A stretch of DNA of 64,000 bases from Arthrobacter sp. AZCC_0090 (GTDB lineage Bacteria > Actinomycetota > Actinomycetes > Actinomycetales > Micrococcaceae). Below, piece by piece: positions 49,549 to 58,026 of this stretch; position 1 is the first letter of the stretch; every line of letters starts with the position of its first letter. The stretch spans positions 53,640 to 117,639 of the forward strand of contig NZ_JACHEE010000015.1 in assembly GCF_014207375.1 (NCBI RefSeq), given 5' to 3'. The notes beneath the pieces were generated by a model. The model searched no databases and was not told the origin of the DNA. It saw only the letters and a program-made list of their open reading frames with translations. Position numbers and translations under genes: made by a program.

Positions 49549-50550
49549 CTAACCGCCCGGTTCGCCGAAGTCCTTGTTCCACATCCGGCGCACCTCGACG
49601 TCCTTGCGGATCCCGTCGACGGCCTCAAGGCTGGCCTCCTCCTGCTTGCCAGGCTTTCGCCGCACGGCCACCCGTGGAAGAGGAGGGCGCGGGCCAGGCG
49701 CCCTCCGCCTGACCTCAAGCATCGACAGGGCCCGATCCGTGAGGGCGTCATTGCGCAAGGCGAGGCTGGTCTTTTTCCTCCGGAGCACCTCTGCCAGTGC
49801 GGCCTGGGCCGCTGCCCGCTCCCCCAGCGCGCGGAGCGCCTGCGCCCGTATCAGGAGCAACGCGGCCGAGAGGTCGTCCGCGTTGCGGAGCCCGTCAGTC
49901 CAGGCGACGACGTCGGAATGCCGCTCGAGTGCGGCCGCCGCAGTGCAGCGGGCCAAGGCGGAGGGCAACGACGGGGGCAGGCTGGCCAGGATGTCGAGGG
50001 CTTCCGTCGTCTGGCCCGTCTCCCGAAAACAGTGTGAGAGGGCGAGGAACACCGATTCCTCGCTGAACAGCACCGGAACGTCAATCCGCTCAGCCACCTC
50101 GACCCGGGTGACCACCCTGCCAAGGTAGCTGCGGGAGAACTGGCCGGCGGCGTCGTCGATCCGTATGGACAAGCCCCGCTGCAGCAGTTCCGACGCCCGC
50201 AGATATCCACCGTGCTTGTAGGCAAGCAGCCCTGCAATCACGTAGCACAAGCCCGCCCAACCGGGGTAGGCGCGGGCCAGGGTGATGAGGCGGTCCGGTT
50301 CGGTGCTGGTGAAAATGGCGTCGTACACCGACTTGGCGGTCTTCCCGGCCAGCCGCTTGAGCTTGGGAACGTCCCCGGCGACGTCGATCCGGCCGGCGGC
50401 TTTCCCCTTCAGGACACCGGCAATCGCGCCGCTCAAACCCTCAGCCAATCCACTCACCGAGGTGCGGACATGTCCGTCGCGGAACGGTGTGATGTCCCTC
50501 GTGTCGCCGAAAATAGCTCCTCGGGTGCCGGGAAATGATGGCTCACTCAC
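49549..50550 (-). CDS. Tetratricopeptide-like helical protein, unknown
   Basis: 333 residues from GTG 50550 (an upstream frame to 50712 is poor in coding character). The middle is a series of helical pairs: AYPGWAGLCYVIAGLLAYKH, GYLRASELLQRGLSIRID, ESVFLALSHCFRETGQTTEA, LDILASLPPSLPSALARCTA, ALLLIRAQALRALGERAAAQ, which fits TPR-type repeats for protein contacts. The C-terminus is basic and proline-rich. No signal peptide. Function unknown; relatives appear common in Arthrobacter. Confidence 0.6.
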   Translation of the reverse strand: MSEPSFPGTRGAIFGDTRDITPFRDGHVRTSVSGLAEGLSGAIAGVLKGKAAGRIDVAGDVPKLKRLAGKTAKSVYDAIFTSTEPDRLITLARAYPGWAGLCYVIAGLLAYKHGGYLRASELLQRGLSIRIDDAAGQFSRSYLGRVVTRVEVAERIDVPVLFSEESVFLALSHCFRETGQTTEALDILASLPPSLPSALARCTAAAALERHSDVVAWTDGLRNADDLSAALLLIRAQALRALGERAAAQAALAEVLRRKKTSLALRNDALTDRALSMLEVRRRAPGPRPPLPRVAVRRKPGKQEEASLEAVDGIRKDVEVRRMWNKDFGEPGG

Positions 50551-50748
50551 GGTTGCGCCGTGATCGCAGGACAAAGCGTCGCAGAATTGGGCATCACAGA
50601 ACCATGCTAACCGCGCTTTGTCCCACCCCTTCCCCTCTATTTCCCGGGTTTTCGGGAGTAAGATATCCTCGTCGGCAGGGTTCCGACTCCTTGCCGCGAT
50701 GCGGCCCTCCATTTGAAGGGCCGATCGGAATCGTGATCGGGAGGAGCT

Positions 50749-51222
50749 ATGACCACTGCTTCACACCCCGCGCAGCACCACCACGTGATGGGGCTGACGC
50801 TGCACAACACAGCACTGGGTTTGGGCTGGGTTTTCCTGGCTGTTGGCGTCTTGGGATTCATCCCGGGCATCACCAGCAATTACGGCGCCATGACCTTTGC
50901 AGGACATGATTCGGGCGCCATGCTTCTTGGAGTTTTCCAAGTATCCGTCCTGCACAATATTGTCCATCTGCTATTCGGCGCGGCAGGCCTGTACTTCGCG
51001 AGGACTGGGAGGATGGCCCGCGGTTACCTCATTGGCGGCGGCGCAATCTACCTCGTCCTGTGGATTTATGGCCTCATCACCAGCTCGAACATGAGCGCTG
51101 ACTTCGTGCCTATGAACTCCGCGGACAACTGGCTGCACCTGGTTCTCGGCGTTGCCATGGTAGGTCTTGGCCTCTGGCTGGGGCGGGACGCAAGAGAGGA
51201 GACGAAGGGCCGCGCCATGTAG
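50749..51222 (+). CDS. DUF4383 membrane protein
   Basis: 157 residues with four membrane helices: LGWVFLAVGVLGFIPGITSN, VSVLHNIVHLLFGAAGLYFA, GYLIGGGAIYLVLWIYGLIT and NWLHLVLGVAMVGLGLWLGR. The HN-x-x-H and NWLH-x-x-L-G motifs mark DUF4383, a family of unknown role widespread in actinobacteria. GGAGG lies before the ATG, and an imperfect GC hairpin follows at about 51256-51294. Confidence 0.85.
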   Translation: MTTASHPAQHHHVMGLTLHNTALGLGWVFLAVGVLGFIPGITSNYGAMTFAGHDSGAMLLGVFQVSVLHNIVHLLFGAAGLYFARTGRMARGYLIGGGAIYLVLWIYGLITSSNMSADFVPMNSADNWLHLVLGVAMVGLGLWLGRDAREETKGRAM

Positions 51223-51299
51223 CGCACCCTGACTCTGCAGCACCTGCAGTTGCACGACGGCGGCCGTCCCCCTCGGGGCGGCCGTCGCCTTTGCATCCG

Positions 51300-51345
51300 G
51301 GGTGCCTAGCCGTTCCGAGGTGCCTAGCCGTTCCGGGGTGCCTAG
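51300..51345. repeat. Three tandem 18-bp units around the response regulator stop
   Basis: GGTGCCTAGCCGTTCCGR occurs twice and a third GGTGCCTAGCCG contains the regulator's stop codon (TAG on the minus strand). Each unit carries a copy of that stop, so the repeat looks like local slippage at the gene end. Confidence 0.6.
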
Positions 51346-52016
51346 CCGAGGAGCCGGTGCTCGTAGGCGAACGCCACCAGTTGGAGCCTGGTGCGCACCC
51401 CGAGCTTGCTGAGCACGCTGCGCAGATGGGTCTTCACCGTGGCCTCGGAAACAAACAAGCTTTCCGCCATCTCTGCGTTCCCCAGGCCTTTGGCCGCGAG
51501 CAGGAACACGTCCCGCTCGCGTGGCGAGAGGTCATCCATCACGGCGAGGTCCGGCCCGGCCACCGGGACCGTCCTGGCTGCGTGTTGGAAGAGTTCATGC
51601 ACCGAACCGGGCGCGATCACCGAGTATCCCGAGTACACCGTCCGAATCGCCGCCAGAAGGAACTCCGGCTCCGCACTCTTGAGCAGGTATCCGCTGGCGC
51701 CCGCTTGCACGGCTTCCACCACGGCTTGGTCCCTGTTGAAGGTAGTCAGGGCAATGATCTTGGGCTTGTCCACTCCCGCGGCATCGGCTTCCTCCGTAAT
51801 GCGCCGGGTGGCCGCGACTCCATCCAGGACCGGCATCCGAAGGTCCATCAGCATCACGTCCGGCCGCTGCTTGGCCGCGAGCGCCACGGCCTGTTCGCCG
51901 TCGTCGGCCTCCCACGCCATGTCCATGTCTGATTGGCTTTGCACCAGCATGCGGATACCGGCTCGGAACAGCGGCTGATCGTCCACCAGGGCAACCGTGA
52001 TCGGTGCTTCAGCCAC
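51342..52016 (-). CDS. NarL/LuxR-type response regulator
   Basis: 224 residues from GTG 52016 (the longer frame lies inside the kinase gene). Receiver domain ITVALVDDQPLFRAGIRMLV, phospho-acceptor in DVMLMDLRMPVLDG, KIIALTTFN and SGYLLKSAEP; LuxR output domain LSPRERDVFLLAAKGLGNAE, MAESLFVSEATVKTHLRSVL. It overlaps the kinase gene by eight bases, so the pair is co-translated. Target genes unknown. Confidence 0.9.
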   Translation of the reverse strand: MAEAPITVALVDDQPLFRAGIRMLVQSQSDMDMAWEADDGEQAVALAAKQRPDVMLMDLRMPVLDGVAATRRITEEADAAGVDKPKIIALTTFNRDQAVVEAVQAGASGYLLKSAEPEFLLAAIRTVYSGYSVIAPGSVHELFQHAARTVPVAGPDLAVMDDLSPRERDVFLLAAKGLGNAEMAESLFVSEATVKTHLRSVLSKLGVRTRLQLVAFAYEHRLLG

Positions 52017-53412
52017 GTCCGACGCTTTCCCGCTGGATGCCCGACGACGGCGACGCGCCCTCCAGAGCCAACGCCGGCTCCTGCTCCGGGCCTTTTGGGG
52101 ACGAAGCGGTTTCCCGGTCCGCACCGCCTTCCAGGCCGCTTTCCGCTCCGACTTCCGGGAGGAGGGAGGCCGAGCGCGAGCCGTACGGGATGAAGACAGT
52201 CACACGGAACTGCTCGCCGTCGGGCCCGGAACTGAGCCAACCGCCGGCCAGATGCGCACGCTCCCGCATTCCGGGGATGCCGCGCCCCACGCGCGCGACC
52301 TCGCCGCCGTCGTCCGTCCCCCCAATCGAAACGGACGCCGGCAGCTCGGAAGCGACGTGCATCGTCAGCCCCGGGCCGCTCCAGTCGAAGTGAAGCCGCA
52401 CAGCCGTGCCGCGTCCGCCGTGTTTGAGGGCGTTCGTCAGGCATTCCTGCACTATGCGGAAGACGGCGAGCTGCTGGCCCGCGCCAATCTCGACCGGGGT
52501 TCCGGTCTCGCTCTGCTGGACTTTGAGGCTGCCTTGGCGCATCCGCTCAACAAGAGGCCCGACGTCGCTGAGCCGGGGCTGCGGAGTCACCAGTCCGTCG
52601 TCGCGCACTCCTTCAATGACCCGCTGGGCGTCCACGAGTGCGTGGCGGGCGGACACCGCGATGTTCTCCAAGGCGTCGAGCACTGCCTTGGGTTGATCCT
52701 GGCTGAGATAGCGCGTGCCGTCGGCTTGGGCGGCAATCACTGCAAGCGAGTGCGCCAAGACATCGTGAAGGTCACGGGCGATCCGGGTGCGTTCCTGCTC
52801 CACGACGAGCTCGACCTCGGTCTCCTTGAGGTTTGCCTGGGCAAGTTTGCGTGCCAGGGAAAGACTCCCCCGGTCCTCGTAAAGGGCCAAGGCGATACCG
52901 ACGGCGGCACAGCCGGCGGCGATCAGGATCAGGGTGGAGAAGAGTTGCCAGCCGTAGTAGCTCAGGGCGCCCCGGTCACCCGCATATATTGGCCTGAACC
53001 AGCCGACGCCATAGCCGTAACGCCATGACAGCATCAGAAAGGTTATGACGGCCGTGAAAACGACGTTGGCTGCCCCTGCGATAGACCGCTGCCTGCGGGA
53101 TCCGGTCCACAGAATGAAGGCCAGCGCGATGAATGAACCAATGTAGATTGCCCAATGAGTAGGCCCGGGCGGACGGATGACATAAGTCAGTTGGCCAAGC
53201 AAAAGGATAGCCGTGAGCCCGAGCGACACATAGGGTTTCCACACCGCCGTGGCTATGGCCAAGGTCATCAGGACGAGCATCCACGTGCCGGGCCAATAGT
53301 TCAGCCCCCACTGCCCCATCCTTCCAGCCTCCGCTACGCACCACAGGGCGAAAAAGATGACGGCCGCCGCGGGGGCGCCCCATTGCCGTGCAACTTTCAG
53401 TGTCTGTTCCAT
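52009..53412 (-). CDS. Two-component sensor histidine kinase (HisKA_3 type)
   Basis: 467 residues from ATG 53412 (AGGGTGG upstream). Five or six N-terminal membrane helices, a coiled linker, then ERTRIARDLHDVLAHSLAVI (phospho-acceptor His) and IVQECLTNALKHGGRGTAVR (N box) with RVGRGIPGMRERAHLAGGWL (G box). The C-terminal ~45 residues are acidic and low complexity. No extracellular sensor domain is present, so it likely senses a membrane signal. Confidence 0.9.
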   Translation of the reverse strand: MEQTLKVARQWGAPAAAVIFFALWCVAEAGRMGQWGLNYWPGTWMLVLMTLAIATAVWKPYVSLGLTAILLLGQLTYVIRPPGPTHWAIYIGSFIALAFILWTGSRRQRSIAGAANVVFTAVITFLMLSWRYGYGVGWFRPIYAGDRGALSYYGWQLFSTLILIAAGCAAVGIALALYEDRGSLSLARKLAQANLKETEVELVVEQERTRIARDLHDVLAHSLAVIAAQADGTRYLSQDQPKAVLDALENIAVSARHALVDAQRVIEGVRDDGLVTPQPRLSDVGPLVERMRQGSLKVQQSETGTPVEIGAGQQLAVFRIVQECLTNALKHGGRGTAVRLHFDWSGPGLTMHVASELPASVSIGGTDDGGEVARVGRGIPGMRERAHLAGGWLSSGPDGEQFRVTVFIPYGSRSASLLPEVGAESGLEGGADRETASSPKGPEQEPALALEGASPSSGIQRESVGRG

Positions 53413-53516
53413 GTCAGCCACCCTATCCACGGCTAAGGACGCGGGACCGCCGATTCTGCCCTCCAGCGTCCGATCTCCACCCGGAAGCCAGCGGATTCAT
53501 CCCTGGAGCCAAGGCT

Positions 53517-53605
53517 CTCGCTCACAAGACGTGAGCGAGCGTGGGCGAAAATGCCGCTAAAGGTGAGCGAGGGTTTGTTGAGACAAACGCTCGCTCACAT
53601 ATCAG
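53517..53605. repeat. Two adjacent hairpins of a dispersed GTGAGCGAGCG palindrome
   Basis: Hairpin 1: CTCGCTCAC (53517-53525), 5-base loop, GTGAGCGAG (53531-53539). Hairpin 2: GTGAGCGAGGGTTTG (53563-53577), 6-base loop, CAAACGCTCGCTCAC (53584-53598), one mismatch. The arm plus following TAGCGGC-ATTTTC block (minus strand) reappears at 63773-63800. The rest of this 353-base gap has no gene. Confidence 0.6.
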
Positions 53606-53765
53606 GCCAAAAGCCCCAACGCTCCATCACGTATCCATCCTTTAAGCGCGATCGGACGGTGCCCCGATGCGCGCGCCGCGGGTGTTATCGAAGCAAAGAA
53701 CGATGGCGACGCTCCCCAGGCACGGGACCGTCGCCGTCGTCGGCACGTGGGGCTAAACGCCCGGC

Positions 53766-54959
53766 TTACTCAGCGGCCGCAGCAACCGCCGCGGTGACCG
53801 CCGGAGCAACGCGGGAATCCAGGGGGCTGGGCACGATGTACTCGGCGGAGAGGTCTTCCTCGGCCAGAGCGGCGATGGCGCGGGCCGCGGCGATCTTCAT
53901 GGCCGGGGTGATCCTGCGCGCACCGGCGTCCAAGGCTCCGCGGAAAATCCCGGGGAAGGCCAGGACGTTGTTGATCTGGTTCGGGAAATCGCTGCGACCC
54001 GTGGCCACGACGGCGGCGTACTTTACGGCAACCTCGGGCAGGACTTCCGGGTCCGGGTTGGACAGCGCGAACACGATCGAGTCCTGGTTCATGAGCTTCA
54101 GGTGTTCCTCAGCCAGCTTGGACGAGGAAACGCCGATGAACACGTCGGCGCCCTGCAGGGCTTCGGCGGGTCCACCGGTAAGGGCGCGGGGGTTGGTGCG
54201 CTGGGCGAAGCGGGCCTTGACACTGCCCGAATCGGCCACCAGATCGGCGCGCTCGGCGTTGATGATGCCCTTGGAGTCCAGAAGGACGACGTCCTTGACG
54301 CCCGCGGTCAGCAGGATCTCGGAGACGGCGATGCCCGCGGCACCCGCACCAGAGACCACAACCTTCAGTCCCTCAAGTTCACGGCCGGTCACCTTGGCGG
54401 CGTTAGTCAAGGCTGCGAGAACCACGACGGCGGTGCCGTGCTGGTCATCGTGCATGACGGGGCAATCGAGGGCTTCGATGAGACGCTCTTCGAGTTCGAA
54501 GCAGCGGGGCGCGGAGATGTCTTCGAGGTTCACCGCACCGAAGCTCGGACGCAGGCGGACAAGAGTCTCGATGATTTCGTCCACGTTGGTGGTGTTGAGG
54601 ACCAAGGGGATGGAATCGAGATCACCGAAGGCCTTGAAAAGCGCGGACTTTCCTTCCATGACCGGGAGGGAGGCGCTGGGGCCGATATTGCCAAGACCCA
54701 GGACGGCCGTACCATCGCTGACAACCACCACGAGGCGCTCGGCCCAGGTGTGGGTGCGGGCAAGCTCCGGGTTGGCATGGATCGCGCGGCTCACCTCGGC
54801 AACCCCGGGGGTGTAGGCAATGGAAAGATCACGCTTGTTCAAGAGCGGCACGGTGCTGGAAACGGAAAGCTTACCGCCTTCGTGGGCAGTGAAGATTTCC
54901 TCTTCGCTCAGCGCCAGGGCAGTCAGGTTCTGTTCAGGGGTGATGGTCTCGACGGACAC
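53766..54959 (-). CDS. NAD(P)-dependent malic enzyme
   Basis: 397 residues from GTG 54959 (GAGGAG upstream). Short bacterial form without the phosphotransacetylase tail. DLSIAYTPGVAEVSRAIHAN holds the catalytic Tyr; VVSDGTAVLGLGNIGPSASL and PVMEGKSALFKAFG with the catalytic Lys; NLEDISAPRCFELEERL (metal ligands) and CPVMHDDQHGTAVVVLAALT; cofactor loop VVVSGAGAAGIAVSEILLTA; FALSNPDPEV. It converts malate to pyruvate and CO2, giving reducing power. It serves the same pyruvate node that fucose breakdown would feed. Confidence 0.93.
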   Translation of the reverse strand: MSVETITPEQNLTALALSEEEIFTAHEGGKLSVSSTVPLLNKRDLSIAYTPGVAEVSRAIHANPELARTHTWAERLVVVVSDGTAVLGLGNIGPSASLPVMEGKSALFKAFGDLDSIPLVLNTTNVDEIIETLVRLRPSFGAVNLEDISAPRCFELEERLIEALDCPVMHDDQHGTAVVVLAALTNAAKVTGRELEGLKVVVSGAGAAGIAVSEILLTAGVKDVVLLDSKGIINAERADLVADSGSVKARFAQRTNPRALTGGPAEALQGADVFIGVSSSKLAEEHLKLMNQDSIVFALSNPDPEVLPEVAVKYAAVVATGRSDFPNQINNVLAFPGIFRGALDAGARRITPAMKIAAARAIAALAEEDLSAEYIVPSPLDSRVAPAVTAAVAAAAE

Positions 54960-55087
54960 GTCGTTGTCTCCTCAGGCTAGCCGTGAACCCACGGCACAAT
55001 TCGGGCAGGTGTAGAGGCTTCGGTGCCGGACCAAGGGTGGCTGGTCCGTGCGGTGAAACTCCTGCGGATATGGGCTGCTAGCCGCTT

Positions 55088-55113
55088 AGCGCCTGACTTC
55101 GTAGACAGGCGCT
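55088..55113. promoter_or_regulatory. Hairpin between the TetR and malic enzyme genes
   Basis: AGCGCCTG and CAGGCGCT form a perfect 8-base stem around a 10-base loop. It lies after the TetR stop and ~130 bases before the malic enzyme start; it may end TetR transcription or sit in the malic enzyme leader. Confidence 0.45.
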
Positions 55114-55198
55114 TGATAGGAAGACTAGAGACATCCAGCGATAAATACATACTTTTGGTCATTGTGGTCTAGACCGGTTACGCCAATTTGCGGAAAAG

Positions 55199-55801
55199 CT
55201 ACGCGTCCGCAAAGAGCTTGCAGGCGTTCTTGAGGTCCTTCTCCGCGTCGAAAAGCGAGATCCGGCGGCAATTGACCGACTGGACCAGACCACTGACCAC
55301 GTGCAGCAGGATCCGGGCCTTGCCGGCGTCGCCGATTGCTGCCGTGACCATCTCCGCGGAGAGCGCTTCAATATCTCGCAAAAGCACGGGGATGTCGCCA
55401 TCGCGGGTGTCCCACGTGCGGGAAAGGCAGTGTTCGACGGCGGGCTGCATGACCCGCATGTGGAAAATCTCCATGCCGAGTCCGGTGAGCTCCTGCTGGC
55501 TGCACCTCGAAGATGCCGGCTTGGCATCATTGAGTTCCCGGAGCTGCTGCCGGTAGACCGCGAGCATCAGATGGACCGTGGAGGGAAAGTAGCGGTAGAG
55601 GGTCCCGAGCGGAACGTGGGCCCTGGTGGATACGTCCGAAAGACTCACGGTATCGAACTGCCGCTGGGCGAATCCTGCGGCAGTCTTCAATATCCGGGCG
55701 TAGCGCAATAGCTGTCTCGGCGTGGTGGGAGCAGCTGCCATCTGGGGCAGCCCCGCAGCCAGATCCAGCGAATACGGTTCCAAGGAGTTCGGTTCGGACA
55801 T
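55199..55801 (-). CDS. TetR-family regulator
   Basis: 200 residues from ATG 55801 (start uncertain; a longer frame reaches 55873). HTH: YARILKTAAGFAQRQFDTVS, LSDVSTRAHVPLGTLYRYFP. The C-terminal ligand domain has no obvious relative. It lies between malic enzyme and an MFS gene on the same strand; target unknown. Confidence 0.82.
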   Translation of the reverse strand: MSEPNSLEPYSLDLAAGLPQMAAAPTTPRQLLRYARILKTAAGFAQRQFDTVSLSDVSTRAHVPLGTLYRYFPSTVHLMLAVYRQQLRELNDAKPASSRCSQQELTGLGMEIFHMRVMQPAVEHCLSRTWDTRDGDIPVLLRDIEALSAEMVTAAIGDAGKARILLHVVSGLVQSVNCRRISLFDAEKDLKNACKLFADA

Positions 55802-55918
55802 TTCCGGCGTTCTGTTGGTGTGGGCTTCGTTCTGGGAAGCGCGGCCCCCCAAAGGCCGGGCGCGTCCTGACAATGATACGGCAGCAAGATGTCAGTTCCC
55901 TGAGAGAGGATTCCAGGG

Positions 55919-57274
55919 CTACGCGACGCCCTTGATTTTCACCACGAATACCGCACCCAATAAGCCGATGACAGCTGCGGCCACATACAACGACACGTAG
56001 CCGCCCCAGAACGCCACGAAGGGGTAGGCAATGAGAGGCGCGATCACCTGTGGCAGAGAGTTGGCCACATTGATGACGCCAAGGTCCCGGCCCCGGTCCA
56101 GCGCAGTGGGCAGCACCTGGGTAATGAGGGCAAAGTCGACCGCCAGGTAAGCGCCAAACCCGATACCAAGCACCACCGCACCCGCAATGGCCCCCGTCCA
56201 CGTGGGATCGAAGCCAAGGACCAAGGCCGCTATCGAAATGACGACCGACGAGACGATCACCAGCGGTTTGCGTTTGCCCATGCGGTCACTGATGGCACCA
56301 CCCACCACACTCGTGACGATCACCATCACGGCATAGAGGCCTGTGAGGATGAGGACCCCGAACTCAGGCTTGAGGTTCTGGGTCTCCTCCAGGTGCACGG
56401 CATCCTTGAGGAAGAACAGCAAGTACAGCGTGACCATATGGTTGCCGATATTGACCAGCAGGCGCGTCAACCAGGCCCACGCGAAGTCCGGGTACTTGAC
56501 CGGCGAGATCCAGAATCCCCGTAGGAAAGTCCACAGCTTAAACGGTGGGCGGGTCTCCGCCGGGAGAGGTACGTCGTCGTTCTTGAAAAGATAGAGCACC
56601 ACGCCGGCTAGCAGCACGACAGCGCACACGATGTAGCCGAGGGCAAAGTTCCCCGAAACGGCGGACGCGATCACCGCGCCGGCGAGAATGCCGACGGTCT
56701 GGCCCATGGCCGCAAGCCCGCCCACCGTGCCACGCTGGGGCACCGGCACCCGGTCCGGGATGGCCGCCGTCAAGGCCGCATACGCACCGTTGCAACCGGC
56801 CTGAACCAAGCACCACAGGAGGGCCATGACTGCCACATTGGGAGCGCCTGCCAGCGCTATCAAGGCTGCGGCGCCCAAGATGGCGCCAAGGAGCACCCAT
56901 GGCACTCGGCGCCCGAAGCGGGACGTAGTGCGGTCGCTGAAGGCGCCGAAGAGGGGGTTCGCCACGAGGGACACCGCGGCACCGCACCCGGTGACGAGGG
57001 CAAGGATGGCTTCCTTCTGGCCTTCGTCGAAATGGATGGCCTGCTGCCCTAACAACACCTGGATGGGACCGAAGAACGCGGCGTTGATGCCCACATTGAC
57101 CAGCACCACTGCGGTGACCCACAGCGAACGGACGCGTTGCACGGGCTCGGCGAGCGCCGTCGTCGGGCCGCCCTGTTTCCCTGGAGGAACCTGCGCCCCT
57201 AGAGGATCGTGAGGCCCAAGAGGATCCATCGCCGGTCCCTCAGGCAGTGAACCGGGCAGATCGGACAGGCTCAT
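55919..57274 (-). CDS. MFS transporter (sugar-cation symporter-like)
   Basis: 451 residues, 12 helices after a ~45-residue proline-rich cytoplasmic N-terminus. NPLFGAFSDRTTSRFGRRVP is the loop 2-3 motif with the double-R pattern of GPH/melibiose-like symporters; GGAISDRMGKRKPLVIVSSV is its second-half partner. PQVIAPLIAYPFVAF near the end also fits. The substrate, likely a glycoside or sugar, is unknown. GGGGAG precedes the ATG. Confidence 0.82.
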   Translation of the reverse strand: MSLSDLPGSLPEGPAMDPLGPHDPLGAQVPPGKQGGPTTALAEPVQRVRSLWVTAVVLVNVGINAAFFGPIQVLLGQQAIHFDEGQKEAILALVTGCGAAVSLVANPLFGAFSDRTTSRFGRRVPWVLLGAILGAAALIALAGAPNVAVMALLWCLVQAGCNGAYAALTAAIPDRVPVPQRGTVGGLAAMGQTVGILAGAVIASAVSGNFALGYIVCAVVLLAGVVLYLFKNDDVPLPAETRPPFKLWTFLRGFWISPVKYPDFAWAWLTRLLVNIGNHMVTLYLLFFLKDAVHLEETQNLKPEFGVLILTGLYAVMVIVTSVVGGAISDRMGKRKPLVIVSSVVISIAALVLGFDPTWTGAIAGAVVLGIGFGAYLAVDFALITQVLPTALDRGRDLGVINVANSLPQVIAPLIAYPFVAFWGGYVSLYVAAAVIGLLGAVFVVKIKGVA

Positions 57275-57376
57275 AACGGTGCTCCCCTAGCAGCTTAACG
57301 TGTGGATTCAGCCTAGCGCTGCGGGAGTCTGATCGGCTGTGATCAAGGCAGCTATGTGGATAAAGGCACGGTCCCG

Positions 57377-57410
57377 ACGCGCCAGGGTAAGTCCCCACGC
57401 GTTAGGGTAA
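57377..57410. promoter_or_regulatory. Direct repeat upstream of rraA
   Basis: ACGCGCCAGGGTAA (57377-57390) and ACGCGTTAGGGTAA (57397-57410) are spaced exactly 20 bases, two helix turns. The second includes TAGGGT, a possible -10 box, 24 bases before the ATG. Confidence 0.4.
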
Positions 57411-57433
57411 CTCCAACGGACCGAGGAGGAACA

Positions 57434-57919
57434 ATGATGAACATCCCAGAGAACGCCATCAACACGGCCGATCTTTACGACGAGCGTGAGGAAGATGTTG
57501 AGTCGATCTCACTGCAGTTCCAGGACCTCGGCGGCGTCTCCCACTTCAGCGGGCCCGTGCGCACCATCAAGTGCTTCGAGGACAATGCCCTGGTCAAGAC
57601 CGTCCTGGCAACCCCGGGCGAAGGCGCCGTGCTGGTGGTGGACGGCTACGGCTCGCTGAACACCGCCCTCATGGGGGACATGATCGCCGAGAGCGCCGTC
57701 GCCAACGGCTGGGCCGGCGTCGTCATCAACGGGGCCATTCGCGATCGCGTGGCGATCGCGAAGCTGCCTTTGGGCGTCAAAGCCCTCGGAAGCAACCCCA
57801 AGAAGAGCTCAAAAGTGGGCCGTGGAGAAGTGGACATCCCTTTGGTGATCGATGGCGTCCACATCGAACCCGGCAACCTGATCTACTGCGATCCTGACGG
57901 GATTCTCGTGGAGCGGTGA
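57434..57919 (+). CDS. rraA: RraA family protein (putative 4-hydroxy-4-methyl-2-oxoglutarate aldolase / RNase E regulator)
   Basis: 161 residues from ATG 57434 (GAGGAGGA upstream). NTADLYDEREEDVESISLQF, FSGPVRTIKCFEDNALVKTV, MGDMIAESAVANGWAGVVIN, GAIRDRVAIAKLPLGVKALG, VIDGVHIEPGNLIYCDPDGI: the full-length canonical RraA sequence with the aldolase-site G-x(2)-R-D. It is a second, more typical RraA than that at 45560. Confidence 0.9.
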   Translation: MMNIPENAINTADLYDEREEDVESISLQFQDLGGVSHFSGPVRTIKCFEDNALVKTVLATPGEGAVLVVDGYGSLNTALMGDMIAESAVANGWAGVVINGAIRDRVAIAKLPLGVKALGSNPKKSSKVGRGEVDIPLVIDGVHIEPGNLIYCDPDGILVER

Positions 57920-57964
57920 CAATTTTGTCTTCATTCGGGTAAGACAGGGAATACAGGAGCCATT

Positions 57965-57991
57965 AGGATAGTTACTGAAAGCAACTATCCT
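57965..57991. promoter_or_regulatory. Operator palindrome before the DHA2 transporter
   Basis: AGGATAGTT (57965-57973) and AACTATCCT (57983-57991) are perfect 9-base inverted arms with a 9-base centre, 35 bases before the start at 58027. It is a typical TetR/MarR-type site; no regulator gene adjoins it. Confidence 0.6.
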
Positions 57992-58026
57992 GCTTAGTCC
58001 CCTTTTCTTCCACCCTTGGAGAAGCA

